Source: an uncultured Arthrobacter sp. (GTDB taxonomy: Bacteria; Actinomycetota; Actinomycetes; Actinomycetales; Micrococcaceae). Taken from it: 39,247 bases of DNA. Shown piece by piece: positions 8,666 through 17,197 of this stretch. The notes under the pieces were generated by a model that worked only from the letters and a program-made list of their open reading frames with translations, did no database searches and had not been told where the DNA came from. Both the position numbers and the translations under genes were made by a program. Positions within the stretch are counted from its first letter, which is position 1; each line of letters starts with the position of its first letter. The stretch spans positions 1 through 39,247 of the forward strand of contig NZ_CANLXP010000030.1 in NCBI RefSeq assembly GCF_947495145.1, in the 5' to 3' direction.

Positions 8666-10165
8666 TCACTCCGCTTCAATGAGCTTCCGGCGGGACCGTA
8701 CTGCCGGCAGCGCCGCTGTAACGAGCACCAGGAGAAGCACTGCGAGCAGGCCGATCGTGACCGGCGATGACGCGAAGATCCCCATGCTTCCATCCGAGAG
8801 AACGAGGGAACGACGGAAATTGGTTTCGAAGATCGGTCCGAGGATGAAGGCAAGAACCATGGGAGCGGGCGGTATACCGATTCGACGCAGAAGGAAACCG
8901 ACGACACCGGCGACGATCATCACGCTGACGTCGAAACTGTTGCCATTGATGCTGTAGGCACCGACCATCAGGATCGCCACGGTGATCGTTGCCATGACAG
9001 CGGCCGGTATCTGTGCGATCTTCACGAAGACCGGCAGTAGCGGGATGTTCATCACGAGCAGAAGAACGTTACCGATCACCATCGAGGCAACCACGCCCCA
9101 GAAGATGTCCGGCCGTTCAACGATGAGTGTCGGCCCGGGAACGACGCCCTGGATGAGCAGCGCCCCGAAGATTACCGCGAGGACACCGTTCGGTGGAAAA
9201 CCCAGTGTCAGCAGCGGAATGAAGGTCGAAATACTTGCCGCATTGTTGGCTGTCTCCGGGCCTGAGACTGCCTGGGGCGCACCTTTGCCAAACAGTTCCG
9301 GTGTTTTGGAAACTTTCCGCTCCACACCGTAGGAGACGAGTGAGCCCAGAACGCCGCCACCACCGGGCACGAGTCCGAGTGCGGTGCCGATTACGGATCC
9401 ACGACCTATTGCTCCGGCATTTTCCTTCACATCTCTGCCGGTCGGGAGCACACGCCCGATGTTTGTGATCATCGTGCGCGCGGTTCTGCTCTCATGAATA
9501 TTGTTCAGCACCTCACTGAGTCCGAACAGGCCCATGATGACGGCGACGATGTCGATTCCGCCAAGAAGGTCCACCAGACCGAAGGTCCATCGGGAGGACC
9601 CTGTGACCGGGTCCTGGCCGATCGACGCGATCAGTAAACCAAGGCCGACGCCGATGAGCGATTTAACCATCGTGCCCGAGGACGTGTACGCCACAAGCAC
9701 GAGACCCAAGAGGGCCAACACTGCGTATTCAGGCGAACCAAACGACATCGCGAACGCCGCCAACGTCGGCGAGAACAGCATGAGGCAGAAGGTGGCCACC
9801 AGACCGCCTACGAACGAGCCGATCGCCGCGAGCCCGAGCGCTTTGCCCGCGGCCCCCTGCCGGGCCATCGCGTGACCATCCATGGTGCTGACAACGGATG
9901 CCGCCTCGCCGGGTATCCGCAGCAGGACGGAAGTTATTGTCCCGCCGTACATCGCGCCGTAGTAGACACCCGCGAGGAGGATGATTGCGGAGGGCCCGGC
10001 CATGCCGAAGGTGATCGGCAGCAGTAGAGCGACTGTGGGAGCGGGACCGAGACCGGGGAGGACTCCGACCATCATTCCGACCGCTACACCGAGCAGGACG
10101 AACAGCAGGTTTTCAGGCGACAGGGCAACTTGGAAGCCCTCGATGACTCCGGAGAATAGGTCCAT
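8666..10165 (-). CDS. tctA: Tripartite tricarboxylate-type transporter, large membrane subunit TctA
   Basis: About 499 residues and highly hydrophobic (some 12 helices), matching TctA length and motifs. These are GMMVGVLPGLGPAPTVALLLP near the N terminus, the repeat-like GLVPGGGGVLGSLVSYGVE in the middle, and RRIGIPPAPMVLAFILGP near the C terminus. TctA forms the cation-coupled channel. I prefer the ATG at 10165 (MDLFSG, preceded by AAGG at about 10 bases) to the GTG nine bases upstream, because family members begin there. It works with TctB and TctC directly upstream to import an organic anion caught outside by TctC. Confidence 0.93.
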   Translation of the reverse strand: MDLFSGVIEGFQVALSPENLLFVLLGVAVGMMVGVLPGLGPAPTVALLLPITFGMAGPSAIILLAGVYYGAMYGGTITSVLLRIPGEAASVVSTMDGHAMARQGAAGKALGLAAIGSFVGGLVATFCLMLFSPTLAAFAMSFGSPEYAVLALLGLVLVAYTSSGTMVKSLIGVGLGLLIASIGQDPVTGSSRWTFGLVDLLGGIDIVAVIMGLFGLSEVLNNIHESRTARTMITNIGRVLPTGRDVKENAGAIGRGSVIGTALGLVPGGGGVLGSLVSYGVERKVSKTPELFGKGAPQAVSGPETANNAASISTFIPLLTLGFPPNGVLAVIFGALLIQGVVPGPTLIVERPDIFWGVVASMVIGNVLLLVMNIPLLPVFVKIAQIPAAVMATITVAILMVGAYSINGNSFDVSVMIVAGVVGFLLRRIGIPPAPMVLAFILGPIFETNFRRSLVLSDGSMGIFASSPVTIGLLAVLLLVLVTAALPAVRSRRKLIEAE

Positions 10166-10177
10166 CAGCGGCACACC

Positions 10178-10675
10178 TTAGATTCGAATGAGAGTGCCGG
10201 GGCTGAACGGCACACCGAGGAGATAGATGAATACAATCCAGACGCCCGCCGTGACCAGAATTGAGCCGACAATTGTCATCCTCCAGGTAGCGTGTGCGAT
10301 CACCCTGAACCAGTAAAAAGACACGATCAAAGTCGTAACGCTGACACCGAAAAGGGTGAGCATTGGCACGAGGAGGAATAACAACGGTAGGGCGAGCAGC
10401 ACCGGCTGATCCTGCTTGCGGAGCGGATCCACTCCGTCCATCAGGATCGTGTGACGGAGGAAAGTCCCTGCGATGAACAGGGCCGTCGCCAATGACACCC
10501 AGAAAACCCAGAAACCAGGTTGGGGTGCCGCGAGCGTGCCTATTTCGAGCGTGAGTGGCGCGGCGACGGTCGCGACCACCGCGACCAAGAGAAGCAAACC
10601 CATACCGCTGCGCGCGAACATCAGGGAATAGCGGTCTTCTTCGGGAGTCGAGACAGTCCCCGCGCCGTCGCTCAC
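10178..10675 (-). CDS. tctB: Tripartite tricarboxylate-type transporter, small membrane subunit TctB
   Basis: 165 residues with four hydrophobic helices (roughly 25-45, 51-68, 88-120 split in two, and 136-158), the usual TctB size and topology. Its GTG start overlaps the tctC stop (GTGA at 10675-10672), which fixes the start and shows coupling. Sequence conservation in this family is low, so the call rests on size, topology and position between tctC and tctA. It is thought to assemble with TctA. Confidence 0.87.
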   Translation of the reverse strand: MSDGAGTVSTPEEDRYSLMFARSGMGLLLLVAVVATVAAPLTLEIGTLAAPQPGFWVFWVSLATALFIAGTFLRHTILMDGVDPLRKQDQPVLLALPLLFLLVPMLTLFGVSVTTLIVSFYWFRVIAHATWRMTIVGSILVTAGVWIVFIYLLGVPFSPGTLIRI

Positions 10676-11655
10676 TCGAGAACCGCCGCGTAGTCCTCAG
10701 CAGCGGAGCGCAGAGCCTCGGCAGCCGCCTCGCCGTCGACGAACTCGGCCGGCGCCACTCCTGCGCCCACCTGTTCCTGCACTTCGGGGTTGGTCATGCA
10801 GCTTTCCATTGCACCTTCCAGGGTGCCGGTTACATCCTCCGGAGTGTCAGGCCGAGTAGCCAGGAACCAGAAGGAATCCGCGTAGGGCAGGTCCGAGTAC
10901 CCGAGGGACTCGAGGGTCGGCACCTCTGGCAGGTGCGGCACTTCCTCTGTCACAGCAGTGGCGATAGCCGTGATCTCACCGGATTCGATTCGCGGAAGGG
11001 TGACACCACCGTCTGCGGACACGTATGCGGCATCAACCTCACCGCTCAGCAACGCCTGCACCGTTCCCTGGTTCCCGTCGAATGCAACAGGTTCCATGGC
11101 CAGGTCCTGCTGTTCGATGAGGGCGTTGATGGAGATTGCGGGCACGCTGGTAGCTCCCGGAATTCCTACCAACACCCGGTCGCTCTTCGCAGCGGCGAAG
11201 AAATCTTCGGCATTCTGGTACTCGGAGTCCGGTCCGACCACCAGCACGACCGGTGCCTGTCCGATCATTCCGACAGGCTTGAAGGAGTCCACGTCGTATC
11301 CGACGTCGCCTTCAAGGATGGGAGGCAGGACCGCGTTTGCGGCTGTGGTGGACACGAGCGTATAGCCGTCCGCCTCAGCGCGGGCGAAGGCGGAATTTCC
11401 TACTGCTCCGGAGCCGCCTTCCCGATTTTCCACGACGATAGTCTGGCCGAGCTCTTCTTCGAGGCATGATGCCACCACACGGGTGGAGAGATCGGTTGAA
11501 GAACCGGCGGGAACGGGCACGATGACCGAGATGGAGCGTTCGGGGTAGGAGCTACCTTCTCCACCGCCTGCGTCACCTCCCCCTCCGACGGATGAGCAGC
11601 CTGCCAACAGCACGGCGCTGGCGCCTGCACCGATCAGGATTTTTGAGGACTTCAT
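10672..11655 (-). CDS. tctC: Tripartite tricarboxylate-type transporter, solute-binding lipoprotein TctC
   Basis: 327 residues. A lipoprotein signal ends in LLAGC (Cys20) and is followed by a Gly/Ser linker. The mature part has the TctC/Bug fold marks: RSISVIVPVPAGSSTDLSTR near the start, VVENREGGSGAVGNSAFA, and a C-terminal PLP-type helix region with PEDVTGTLEGAMES. Bug-type binding proteins bind carboxylates, often aromatic or aliphatic acids, through two water-bridged loops. Next to a sulfatase, the ligand may be a sulfated or sulfonated acid, but this is a guess. It lies 35 bases after the sulfatase gene, in the same operon. Confidence 0.92.
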   Translation of the reverse strand: MKSSKILIGAGASAVLLAGCSSVGGGGDAGGGEGSSYPERSISVIVPVPAGSSTDLSTRVVASCLEEELGQTIVVENREGGSGAVGNSAFARAEADGYTLVSTTAANAVLPPILEGDVGYDVDSFKPVGMIGQAPVVLVVGPDSEYQNAEDFFAAAKSDRVLVGIPGATSVPAISINALIEQQDLAMEPVAFDGNQGTVQALLSGEVDAAYVSADGGVTLPRIESGEITAIATAVTEEVPHLPEVPTLESLGYSDLPYADSFWFLATRPDTPEDVTGTLEGAMESCMTNPEVQEQVGAGVAPAEFVDGEAAAEALRSAAEDYAAVLE

Positions 11656-11690
11656 TGTCTGGTACCTTTCTATTCCTTGGTGGTTATGCC

Positions 11691-13097
11691 CTACTTTGAG
11701 ACGCCTGCCGGGAAGACATGCGTCTCATAGTCGGGGATATTCGGCAGCCATTCGGTCTGCCAGCGGTTCTCGATACCGGCGCGCCACTGTCCGGCCGCGG
11801 TTCGAAGTTCATGCGCGATGTCGGTGCGCTCATCGGCGAGGTTGGTTGTTTCACCTGGATCGTTAGAGAGGTTGCTCAGGAACACCTCATCCTGCGGTGG
11901 CTGTGTTTCCTCCAGCTGACCGTTCAGCACCAGCTTCCATGGCCCTTTCCGGACTGCGGTCTGCACGCCCTGCTCCCAGAAGAGGTATTCCCTGGAGGGC
12001 TCGAGGCCGCTCGTCAGGACCGGCATTATGTCCGTTCCGTCCAGTTCGTAACTGTCCGGATTGCCGCCAGCGAGGCCGAGCACTGTCGGGAAGATATCCA
12101 TAGCGGCGATCGGCTGGTCGATGACCTGGCCGGCGCCGATGCCCGCGGGCCAACTGACAATGCCTGGAACCCGCACACCCCCTTCGAACAGGCTGAACTT
12201 GTGGCCTTTGAATGGCCCCGCCGAGCTGTCCTGGTATGGCGTCTGGGTGCCGTCCAGCCAGTTGCGGATCTCCCGGGAGGGTCCATTGTCGGACATGAAA
12301 AGGATCAGCGTGTTGTCCCGAATGTGCTGACGCTCCAGCTCATCGATAACACCGCCAATTGCCTCATCCATAGCCGCGATCATGGCGGCCATGATCATTT
12401 TCCCCCATGGGAGATGACGGAAAGGTTCCTTGTATCTCTCGGGTGCATGCATCGGGTAATGCGGGGCGGTAAAGGGCAGGTACAGGAAGAATGGCCGATC
12501 GTCTTCCTCACTTCGCTTCACTGCCTCGACGGCTTTCGCACCGAAGATTTCGGTCATGTACTCGCCGTCGCGGTGTACTTCCATGCCGTCCTCCCATAGA
12601 TCGTGCAGAGGGGTGCCCACGTAGGTGGTGCCGTTCATCGGCACCTTGCGGTTGTTGGGGCTGTAGTGAATGTGGGAGAAGTAGTCCACTGCGCCTGCAA
12701 GGTTGCCGAACGAGTGATCGAATCCGTGCGCCTCGGGGCGGCTGTCCTCCGTAAGGCCCAGATGCCACTTACCGACAAGCTCGGTGCGATAGCCACAGTC
12801 GCGTAGGGCGTCGGCCAGCGTGGGCACTGACGCGGGCAGTCCGGGAGTGGTGCGGTAGCCCTGAAGAATCGAACGGACCCCCACATTGCCCGGATAGCGC
12901 CCCGACAGAAGCGAAGCTCGAGAGGGTGAACAAACCGGTGAGTTCGAGTAAAGGCTAGTGAGGAGCGCCCCGGATTCCGCGAGACCGTCCAGCCGTGGGC
13001 TCTGGACTGTTTCAGACCCCATGCATGAAAGGTCTCCGTAACCGTGGTCGTCCGCCACGATCACGATGATGTTTGGCTGCTCACTATTGACGCTCAC
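11691..13097 (-). CDS. Arylsulfatase-type sulfatase (S1 family), island 1
   Basis: 468 residues. It hydrolyses a sulfate ester using a formylglycine made from Cys56 in the motif CSPSRASLLSGR. Metal-site residues are visible as VADDHGYGD near the N terminus and FMSDNGPSRE in the middle, and GKWHLG is the conserved lysine/histidine element. There is no signal peptide, so it probably acts in the cytoplasm after import by TctABC. The start is a GTG preceded by a strong AAGGAGG. It is the first gene of the operon ending in FGE and the DUF202 pair. The exact substrate cannot be read from the sequence. Confidence 0.93.
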   Translation of the reverse strand: MSVNSEQPNIIVIVADDHGYGDLSCMGSETVQSPRLDGLAESGALLTSLYSNSPVCSPSRASLLSGRYPGNVGVRSILQGYRTTPGLPASVPTLADALRDCGYRTELVGKWHLGLTEDSRPEAHGFDHSFGNLAGAVDYFSHIHYSPNNRKVPMNGTTYVGTPLHDLWEDGMEVHRDGEYMTEIFGAKAVEAVKRSEEDDRPFFLYLPFTAPHYPMHAPERYKEPFRHLPWGKMIMAAMIAAMDEAIGGVIDELERQHIRDNTLILFMSDNGPSREIRNWLDGTQTPYQDSSAGPFKGHKFSLFEGGVRVPGIVSWPAGIGAGQVIDQPIAAMDIFPTVLGLAGGNPDSYELDGTDIMPVLTSGLEPSREYLFWEQGVQTAVRKGPWKLVLNGQLEETQPPQDEVFLSNLSNDPGETTNLADERTDIAHELRTAAGQWRAGIENRWQTEWLPNIPDYETHVFPAGVSK

Positions 13098-13129
13098 GCG
13101 GTCCTCCTTGATCGGTTGGTCAAAAGTAC

Positions 13130-13148
13130 CACCATTGCTCTAATGGTG
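13130..13148. promoter_or_regulatory. Palindromic operator candidate upstream of the island 1 sulfatase
   Basis: CACCATT-GCTCT-AATGGTG is a perfect 7-base inverted repeat about 33-50 bases before the sulfatase GTG. On the minus strand a TTGCAC and GTACTT pair at 16-base spacing flanks it and could be -35 and -10 elements, so a bound repressor would block the promoter. A partial half site (ATACCATCATT) lies about 20 bases further upstream. The operon's GntR protein is the likely binder (inference). Confidence 0.6.
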
Positions 13149-13530
13149 CAATGAATCGCGAATTGATACCATCATTCAGCTCCGGATCGCTCATGTGTGA
13201 CATAAGTCGCATGGGGTAAGAGGGACGCCCCGGCGCCCGAGTGCTCCTCAACCCATTCAGCTATCTTCGACGTAGCCAACCCGACAATTGGCCTTAGTCG
13301 TTCCAGCCTTTCCCCGTGCGAGTTCCAGAATCCGTCTCACACTCGGTTGCGCTCAATACAGCGTTTCGTACTTGGTTCATGACTACTTCGAGGTGCGCCG
13401 TTTGCTGTTGCGCAACAGACCCAAACTCTGGTGTCAGAAACGGTCGTTTTTCGTCCGCACTGAAGTCTGCTTTCCACGAATCTGATTCAGATGCCCGCGC
13501 CTTGTCAGTGGTAGCTGTTAATCTGCTCGC
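13149..13530. other. Divergent intergenic region between island 1 and the PIN operon
   Basis: No convincing gene is seen. An open frame on the minus strand (13294-13764) overlaps the well-supported PIN gene and has no family marks. The segment should hold the promoter of the rightward operon, but I can pick no unambiguous -35/-10 pair. Confidence 0.4.
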
Positions 13531-15021
13531 ATGGGGGCAAATACAACCGAGCAGAGCAGACTCTCCGTCCTGCTGGACACAAACATCCTCATTGCCCTGG
13601 AGGGCGATGAGGATGCTCGGCACGTCAATGGCGAAAAAGCCTCCAATGTCTTTCGGCTCATTCATGAAGCGGGCGGAAGCGCCCAGATCCTCGAGAACCA
13701 GTTCGATGACTTCGCTCGGATACGCGACGAGGAACTGAAATCGCGCCGGATACGGCAGCGGCAAAAGTATGTCGTGCGGTCTCGTGTCGTAGTCGATTCA
13801 GACTTCATGAAGCGGGCCGGTTACCGGCCTGACATGGATTCGCGGAGCAATGACGCTGTCGACGCGGCTCTATTGCTAGCACTCGCTCGAAACACTGCGT
13901 CGTGGCTGATCACCGAGGACCGAGGCTTACATTCACACTCTCGGAACCTGCAATTGCACGAACGCGTCATGACACTGGACGATGCGCTCTCCGCCCTGAG
14001 TGCACTCGTTGGAGCGCCGACCCCCGCACACTTCAGCGCGGAGATTGTTGAACCACATGTCTTCGACCTGTCGCACGCTTTCTTTGATTCCCTCCGCAGG
14101 GGCTATGAAGGCTTCGATAGCTGGTGGACAGAAAAAGTAGTTCCAGATGGCCGACCGTGCCTTCTTATCGGCACACATTCGGACATTCGAGGCTTGGCTG
14201 TACTCGACGGCCAAGAGAACGAAAACCTACCTGGTCCTGGCATGAAAATCTGCATGTTCAAGATCGCCGAAACTGAGCAGGGCCGAAAACTGGGGGAATC
14301 ACTGCTTGAAGCCACGATGTCCTTCATCCGAAGGAGGAAGGCCGTTTCGTGCTTCATCGAAGTTTCACGCAAGAGAGCCGATGTCCTCGGGTTGCTGAAG
14401 GAGTTCGGCTTTTTTGACCTCGGCATAAAGGACGGCAGTCCCGAGGAAGCGGTCCTTGGCAAGATGCTAGATCCGGCGGCAGATCAGAACCCACCAACGG
14501 ATCCGCTGGAATTCAACCGGAGGTATGGTCCGGGCAGACGGATCGTTGAGCGCGCCTTCGTGGTACCTATCATTCCCAAGTATCACGGCATGCTTTTCCC
14601 AGCTTCCGAGCGACAGCCAACGCTTTTCGACACCACCTACGGCAATGCCGTGCGCAAGGTCTACATTTCCCACGCGAACATGAAGGTTCTAGAACCTGGA
14701 GATACACTCCTCTTCCTCCGCACTCACGATCAGCAGGCTATCCATGCGGTCGGTATCGTGGAGCAGGTCATTCGAACCCGAGACTTGCACACGCTCCTTT
14801 CGTTCGCGGGCACAAGAACGGTTTACGCGGCTCGTGAGCTCGAGGAGCTTTGTCATAAGGAAGTACTAGCTATCAAGTTCCGACTGGACGAGGTGCTTGA
14901 ACGACCCGCAAGCCGTCGTGAACTCATCGCTCTGGGCGTCATCGCGGATTCACCTCAGTCGATATCACAAGTCAAGAAGGAAGAGGGCATCAGATGGGTG
15001 CGAACGCTTCAGGACGCGTAG
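13531..15021 (+). CDS. PIN nuclease - GNAT - PUA-like (EVE/ASCH-type) fusion protein
   Basis: 496 residues in three parts. Residues 11-150 are a PIN domain: LLDTNILIALEGDED with the first acidic residue, then a DAVDAALLLALA helix and the LITEDRGL strand holding the later acidic residues. These predict a metal-dependent RNase. Residues about 165-310 look like a GNAT acetyltransferase fold (RGLAVLDG strand, GRKLGESLLEATMSFI helix, LLKEFGFFDLG ending). Residues about 345-495 look PUA-like (RKVYISHANMKVLEPGDTLLFLRTH, then AVGIVEQV), the superfold used to read modified bases. It overlaps the ASCH gene by 28 bases and leads an operon with a DNA methyltransferase. The whole build suggests a toxin or effector arm; this is inference. 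Confidence 0.78.
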   Translation: MGANTTEQSRLSVLLDTNILIALEGDEDARHVNGEKASNVFRLIHEAGGSAQILENQFDDFARIRDEELKSRRIRQRQKYVVRSRVVVDSDFMKRAGYRPDMDSRSNDAVDAALLLALARNTASWLITEDRGLHSHSRNLQLHERVMTLDDALSALSALVGAPTPAHFSAEIVEPHVFDLSHAFFDSLRRGYEGFDSWWTEKVVPDGRPCLLIGTHSDIRGLAVLDGQENENLPGPGMKICMFKIAETEQGRKLGESLLEATMSFIRRRKAVSCFIEVSRKRADVLGLLKEFGFFDLGIKDGSPEEAVLGKMLDPAADQNPPTDPLEFNRRYGPGRRIVERAFVVPIIPKYHGMLFPASERQPTLFDTTYGNAVRKVYISHANMKVLEPGDTLLFLRTHDQQAIHAVGIVEQVIRTRDLHTLLSFAGTRTVYAARELEELCHKEVLAIKFRLDEVLERPASRRELIALGVIADSPQSISQVKKEEGIRWVRTLQDA

Positions 15022-15509
15022 CGCTGATGTCAATTCATCCGGAGTACGCAGAGGCAATCGTCTCAGGGCGAAAATGGGTTGAGTTTCGAAAGCGGCCGAT
15101 CGCCGATGATGTCAGCCACGTTTTGATCTATGCGACGCTACCTGTGGGTTCTCTCGTTGGTTGGTTCAGCGTCGAGGGACAGGACACCGAACCCCCGAGG
15201 CACCTTTGGATCCGGTTCAAAGATGTCGCTTGCATCTCTCGCACACGTTTCTTTGCCTACTATTCGGGTCGGGGAACTGGCACTGGCATCAGGGTCGGCA
15301 AGACGGGAAAGTTCGCTTCACCGATTCCCCTTAGTGAGCTCGAACCTACCCTGCGACCTCCGCAGAGCTTTCAGTACCTGACGCCCTCCCAGACTAGTGA
15401 TTTTTTTGCCTTAGTCGACCGCGGGAAGGGCACGTACTGCCACCCAAATGAGCATCCGGATGAGCCACAACTGCGCGTGTCGAGAGAGCTCGATCATGTT
15501 CTGTCCTAG
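14994..15509 (+). CDS. ASCH domain protein
   Basis: 171 residues. The N-terminal half is an ASCH (PUA-like) domain: ALMSIHPEYAEAIVSGRKWVEFRKR is the signature strand-helix-strand with the GxKxxEFRKR element. VLIYATLPVGSLVGWFSVEG follows. ASCH folds bind RNA or modified nucleotides and some are nucleases. It resembles the COG4933 type, often found beside toxin-like genes. The ATG at 14994 has a GGAAGAGGG site upstream inside the PIN gene, so translation is coupled. The next gene begins 20 bases later. It may guard or guide the PIN protein, or sense modified bases; both are guesses. Confidence 0.83.
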   Translation: MGANASGRVALMSIHPEYAEAIVSGRKWVEFRKRPIADDVSHVLIYATLPVGSLVGWFSVEGQDTEPPRHLWIRFKDVACISRTRFFAYYSGRGTGTGIRVGKTGKFASPIPLSELEPTLRPPQSFQYLTPSQTSDFFALVDRGKGTYCHPNEHPDEPQLRVSRELDHVLS

Positions 15510-15529
15510 CGGCAAGGCAGAATAGGAGT

Positions 15530-17197
15530 ATGCCTGTTTCCGCCTCGCTGCCCCATGCCGATACGGCTGAGCTGCGGAAGGCACGAGGCGCATTTTTCAC
15601 CCCTTCCCTCATAACTCGGTTCTTAACTGACTGGGCGATCCGATCCGCGGGAGATCGTGTCCTTGAACCCTCTGCGGGTGACGCAGCTTTCCTAGTCGAG
15701 GCTGTACGCCGCCTACAAGATTTAGGCCACGATGCCGCGATACTTCCTGTGGTCGAGGGAGTGGAGATTCACGAACACAGCGCCCATATGGCTGCGGCTC
15801 GGGTTGGGGAGGCCGGCGGTGATCCACGAATAACGGTGAGCGACTTTTTTCTCGTCGAGCCGTCAGCCGAGTACACCGCTGTAATCGGAAATCCGCCCTA
15901 CATCCGCTACCAGGACTTCACGGGTGAATCCCGGGCACGGTCCCGCGAGGCTGCGCTGAAAGCCGGCGTGGCGTTGTCTGGACTTGCCTCAAGTTGGGCC
16001 GCGTTTACCGTCCACTCCGCCCTTTTCCTTGAGAACGGCGGTCGCCTGGGCCTAGTCCTGCCCGCAGAACTCCTTAGCGTGAACTATGCCTCTTCGGTGC
16101 GACGCTTTCTATTCGACCGATTCAGGAACGTGGAACTCGTGCTATTTGAGGAGCAGGTCTTCCCGGAGGTCGAGGCCGATGTGGTCCTCCTCCTAGCCGA
16201 AGGCTTCAATGAGGGGCCCACGGATGCTGCGGTCATTCGTCAGGCTCGCAACGCCGAGGACTTACTCTCAGGAGCGGTTGGTCAACGCTGGGTCCCACTG
16301 GACCCAGCAGGCAAATGGACCGCAAGCTTGGTAGATTCTGCCGCCCTTAGCCCCCTCATTGAACTGCGCTCTTCCGGGTCCTTCACAGCCCTAGAATCGT
16401 GGGGCGATACGACCTTGGGTATGGTCACCGGAAACAACGGATACTTCGCACTGTCCCCCGCCCGTGTACAGGAATTGGGCATCCCTCGAAAGGATTTGCT
16501 CCCCTTGTCCCCACCGGGGAGCTCCCACTTACGCGGTCTCGCCCTTACCAAAGATGCGTTGGCGAAGCTCGGCGAGGACGGCAAATCTACCTACCTCTTC
16601 CGACCCAAGGGAGAACCCTCGCCTGAGGCTGCCGCGTACATCGAGGCCGGCCACACCGCGGGAGTAGACCGCGCGTACAAGTGCCGCGTTCGAACACCCT
16701 GGTACCGGGTACCTTTACTCCGACCGGCGGACTTGTTCTTGACTTGCATGAACGCTGACACTGCCCGGTTGACCACGAATGTGGCCGGGGCACACCACTT
16801 GAATTCCGTCCACGGCGTATACCTCGAGCCGGAGACCCGGGAACTGGGCCGTACATTGCTGCCATTGGCGAGCCTGAACTCTGTCACCCTTCTGAACGCC
16901 GAGATGGTCGGACGTTCCTATGGGGGCGGGATTCTGAAGATCGAACCGCGTGAAGCTGATGTCTGGCTCATGCCCTCCCCCGAGCTCGTCGCCAAGCACG
17001 CCGAGTCTTTACACGCTGTGCGGAAGCGAGTTGCCCAGCTATTACAGAACGGGAAGCTCCTTGAAACCGTCGCCCTGGTCGATCAGATCCTGCTGGTGGA
17101 CAGCGGCGAGCTCATACCCGAGCAGTTGAAGAACATCCGCGAGGCTCATCGAAGCCTCTCCCAACGCCGAATGACGAGGTCCACCAGTGGCAGATAG
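15530..17197 (+). CDS. N6-adenine DNA methyltransferase (gamma class, TaqI/Eco57I-like)
   Basis: 555 residues. Motif order is X-I-IV: RGAFFTPSLITRFLTDWA (motif X), VLEPSAGDAAFLVEA (motif I, S-adenosylmethionine site), and GNPPYIRYQD (motif IV, catalytic NPPY at residues 121-124). The C-terminal half (about 260-540) has the look of a TaqI-type specificity domain, with WYRVPLLRPADLFL and LNSVHGVYL. It should methylate the exocyclic amino group of adenine in a specific sequence. The stop lies inside the start of the next gene (11-base overlap), as in a restriction-modification pair. The site recognised is unknown. Confidence 0.92.
   Translation: MPVSASLPHADTAELRKARGAFFTPSLITRFLTDWAIRSAGDRVLEPSAGDAAFLVEAVRRLQDLGHDAAILPVVEGVEIHEHSAHMAAARVGEAGGDPRITVSDFFLVEPSAEYTAVIGNPPYIRYQDFTGESRARSREAALKAGVALSGLASSWAAFTVHSALFLENGGRLGLVLPAELLSVNYASSVRRFLFDRFRNVELVLFEEQVFPEVEADVVLLLAEGFNEGPTDAAVIRQARNAEDLLSGAVGQRWVPLDPAGKWTASLVDSAALSPLIELRSSGSFTALESWGDTTLGMVTGNNGYFALSPARVQELGIPRKDLLPLSPPGSSHLRGLALTKDALAKLGEDGKSTYLFRPKGEPSPEAAAYIEAGHTAGVDRAYKCRVRTPWYRVPLLRPADLFLTCMNADTARLTTNVAGAHHLNSVHGVYLEPETRELGRTLLPLASLNSVTLLNAEMVGRSYGGGILKIEPREADVWLMPSPELVAKHAESLHAVRKRVAQLLQNGKLLETVALVDQILLVDSGELIPEQLKNIREAHRSLSQRRMTRSTSGR

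Noticed and set aside
13294..13764. Minus-strand open frame opposite the PIN gene start
   Set aside because: Overlaps the clear PIN domain; composition has no recognisable domain.
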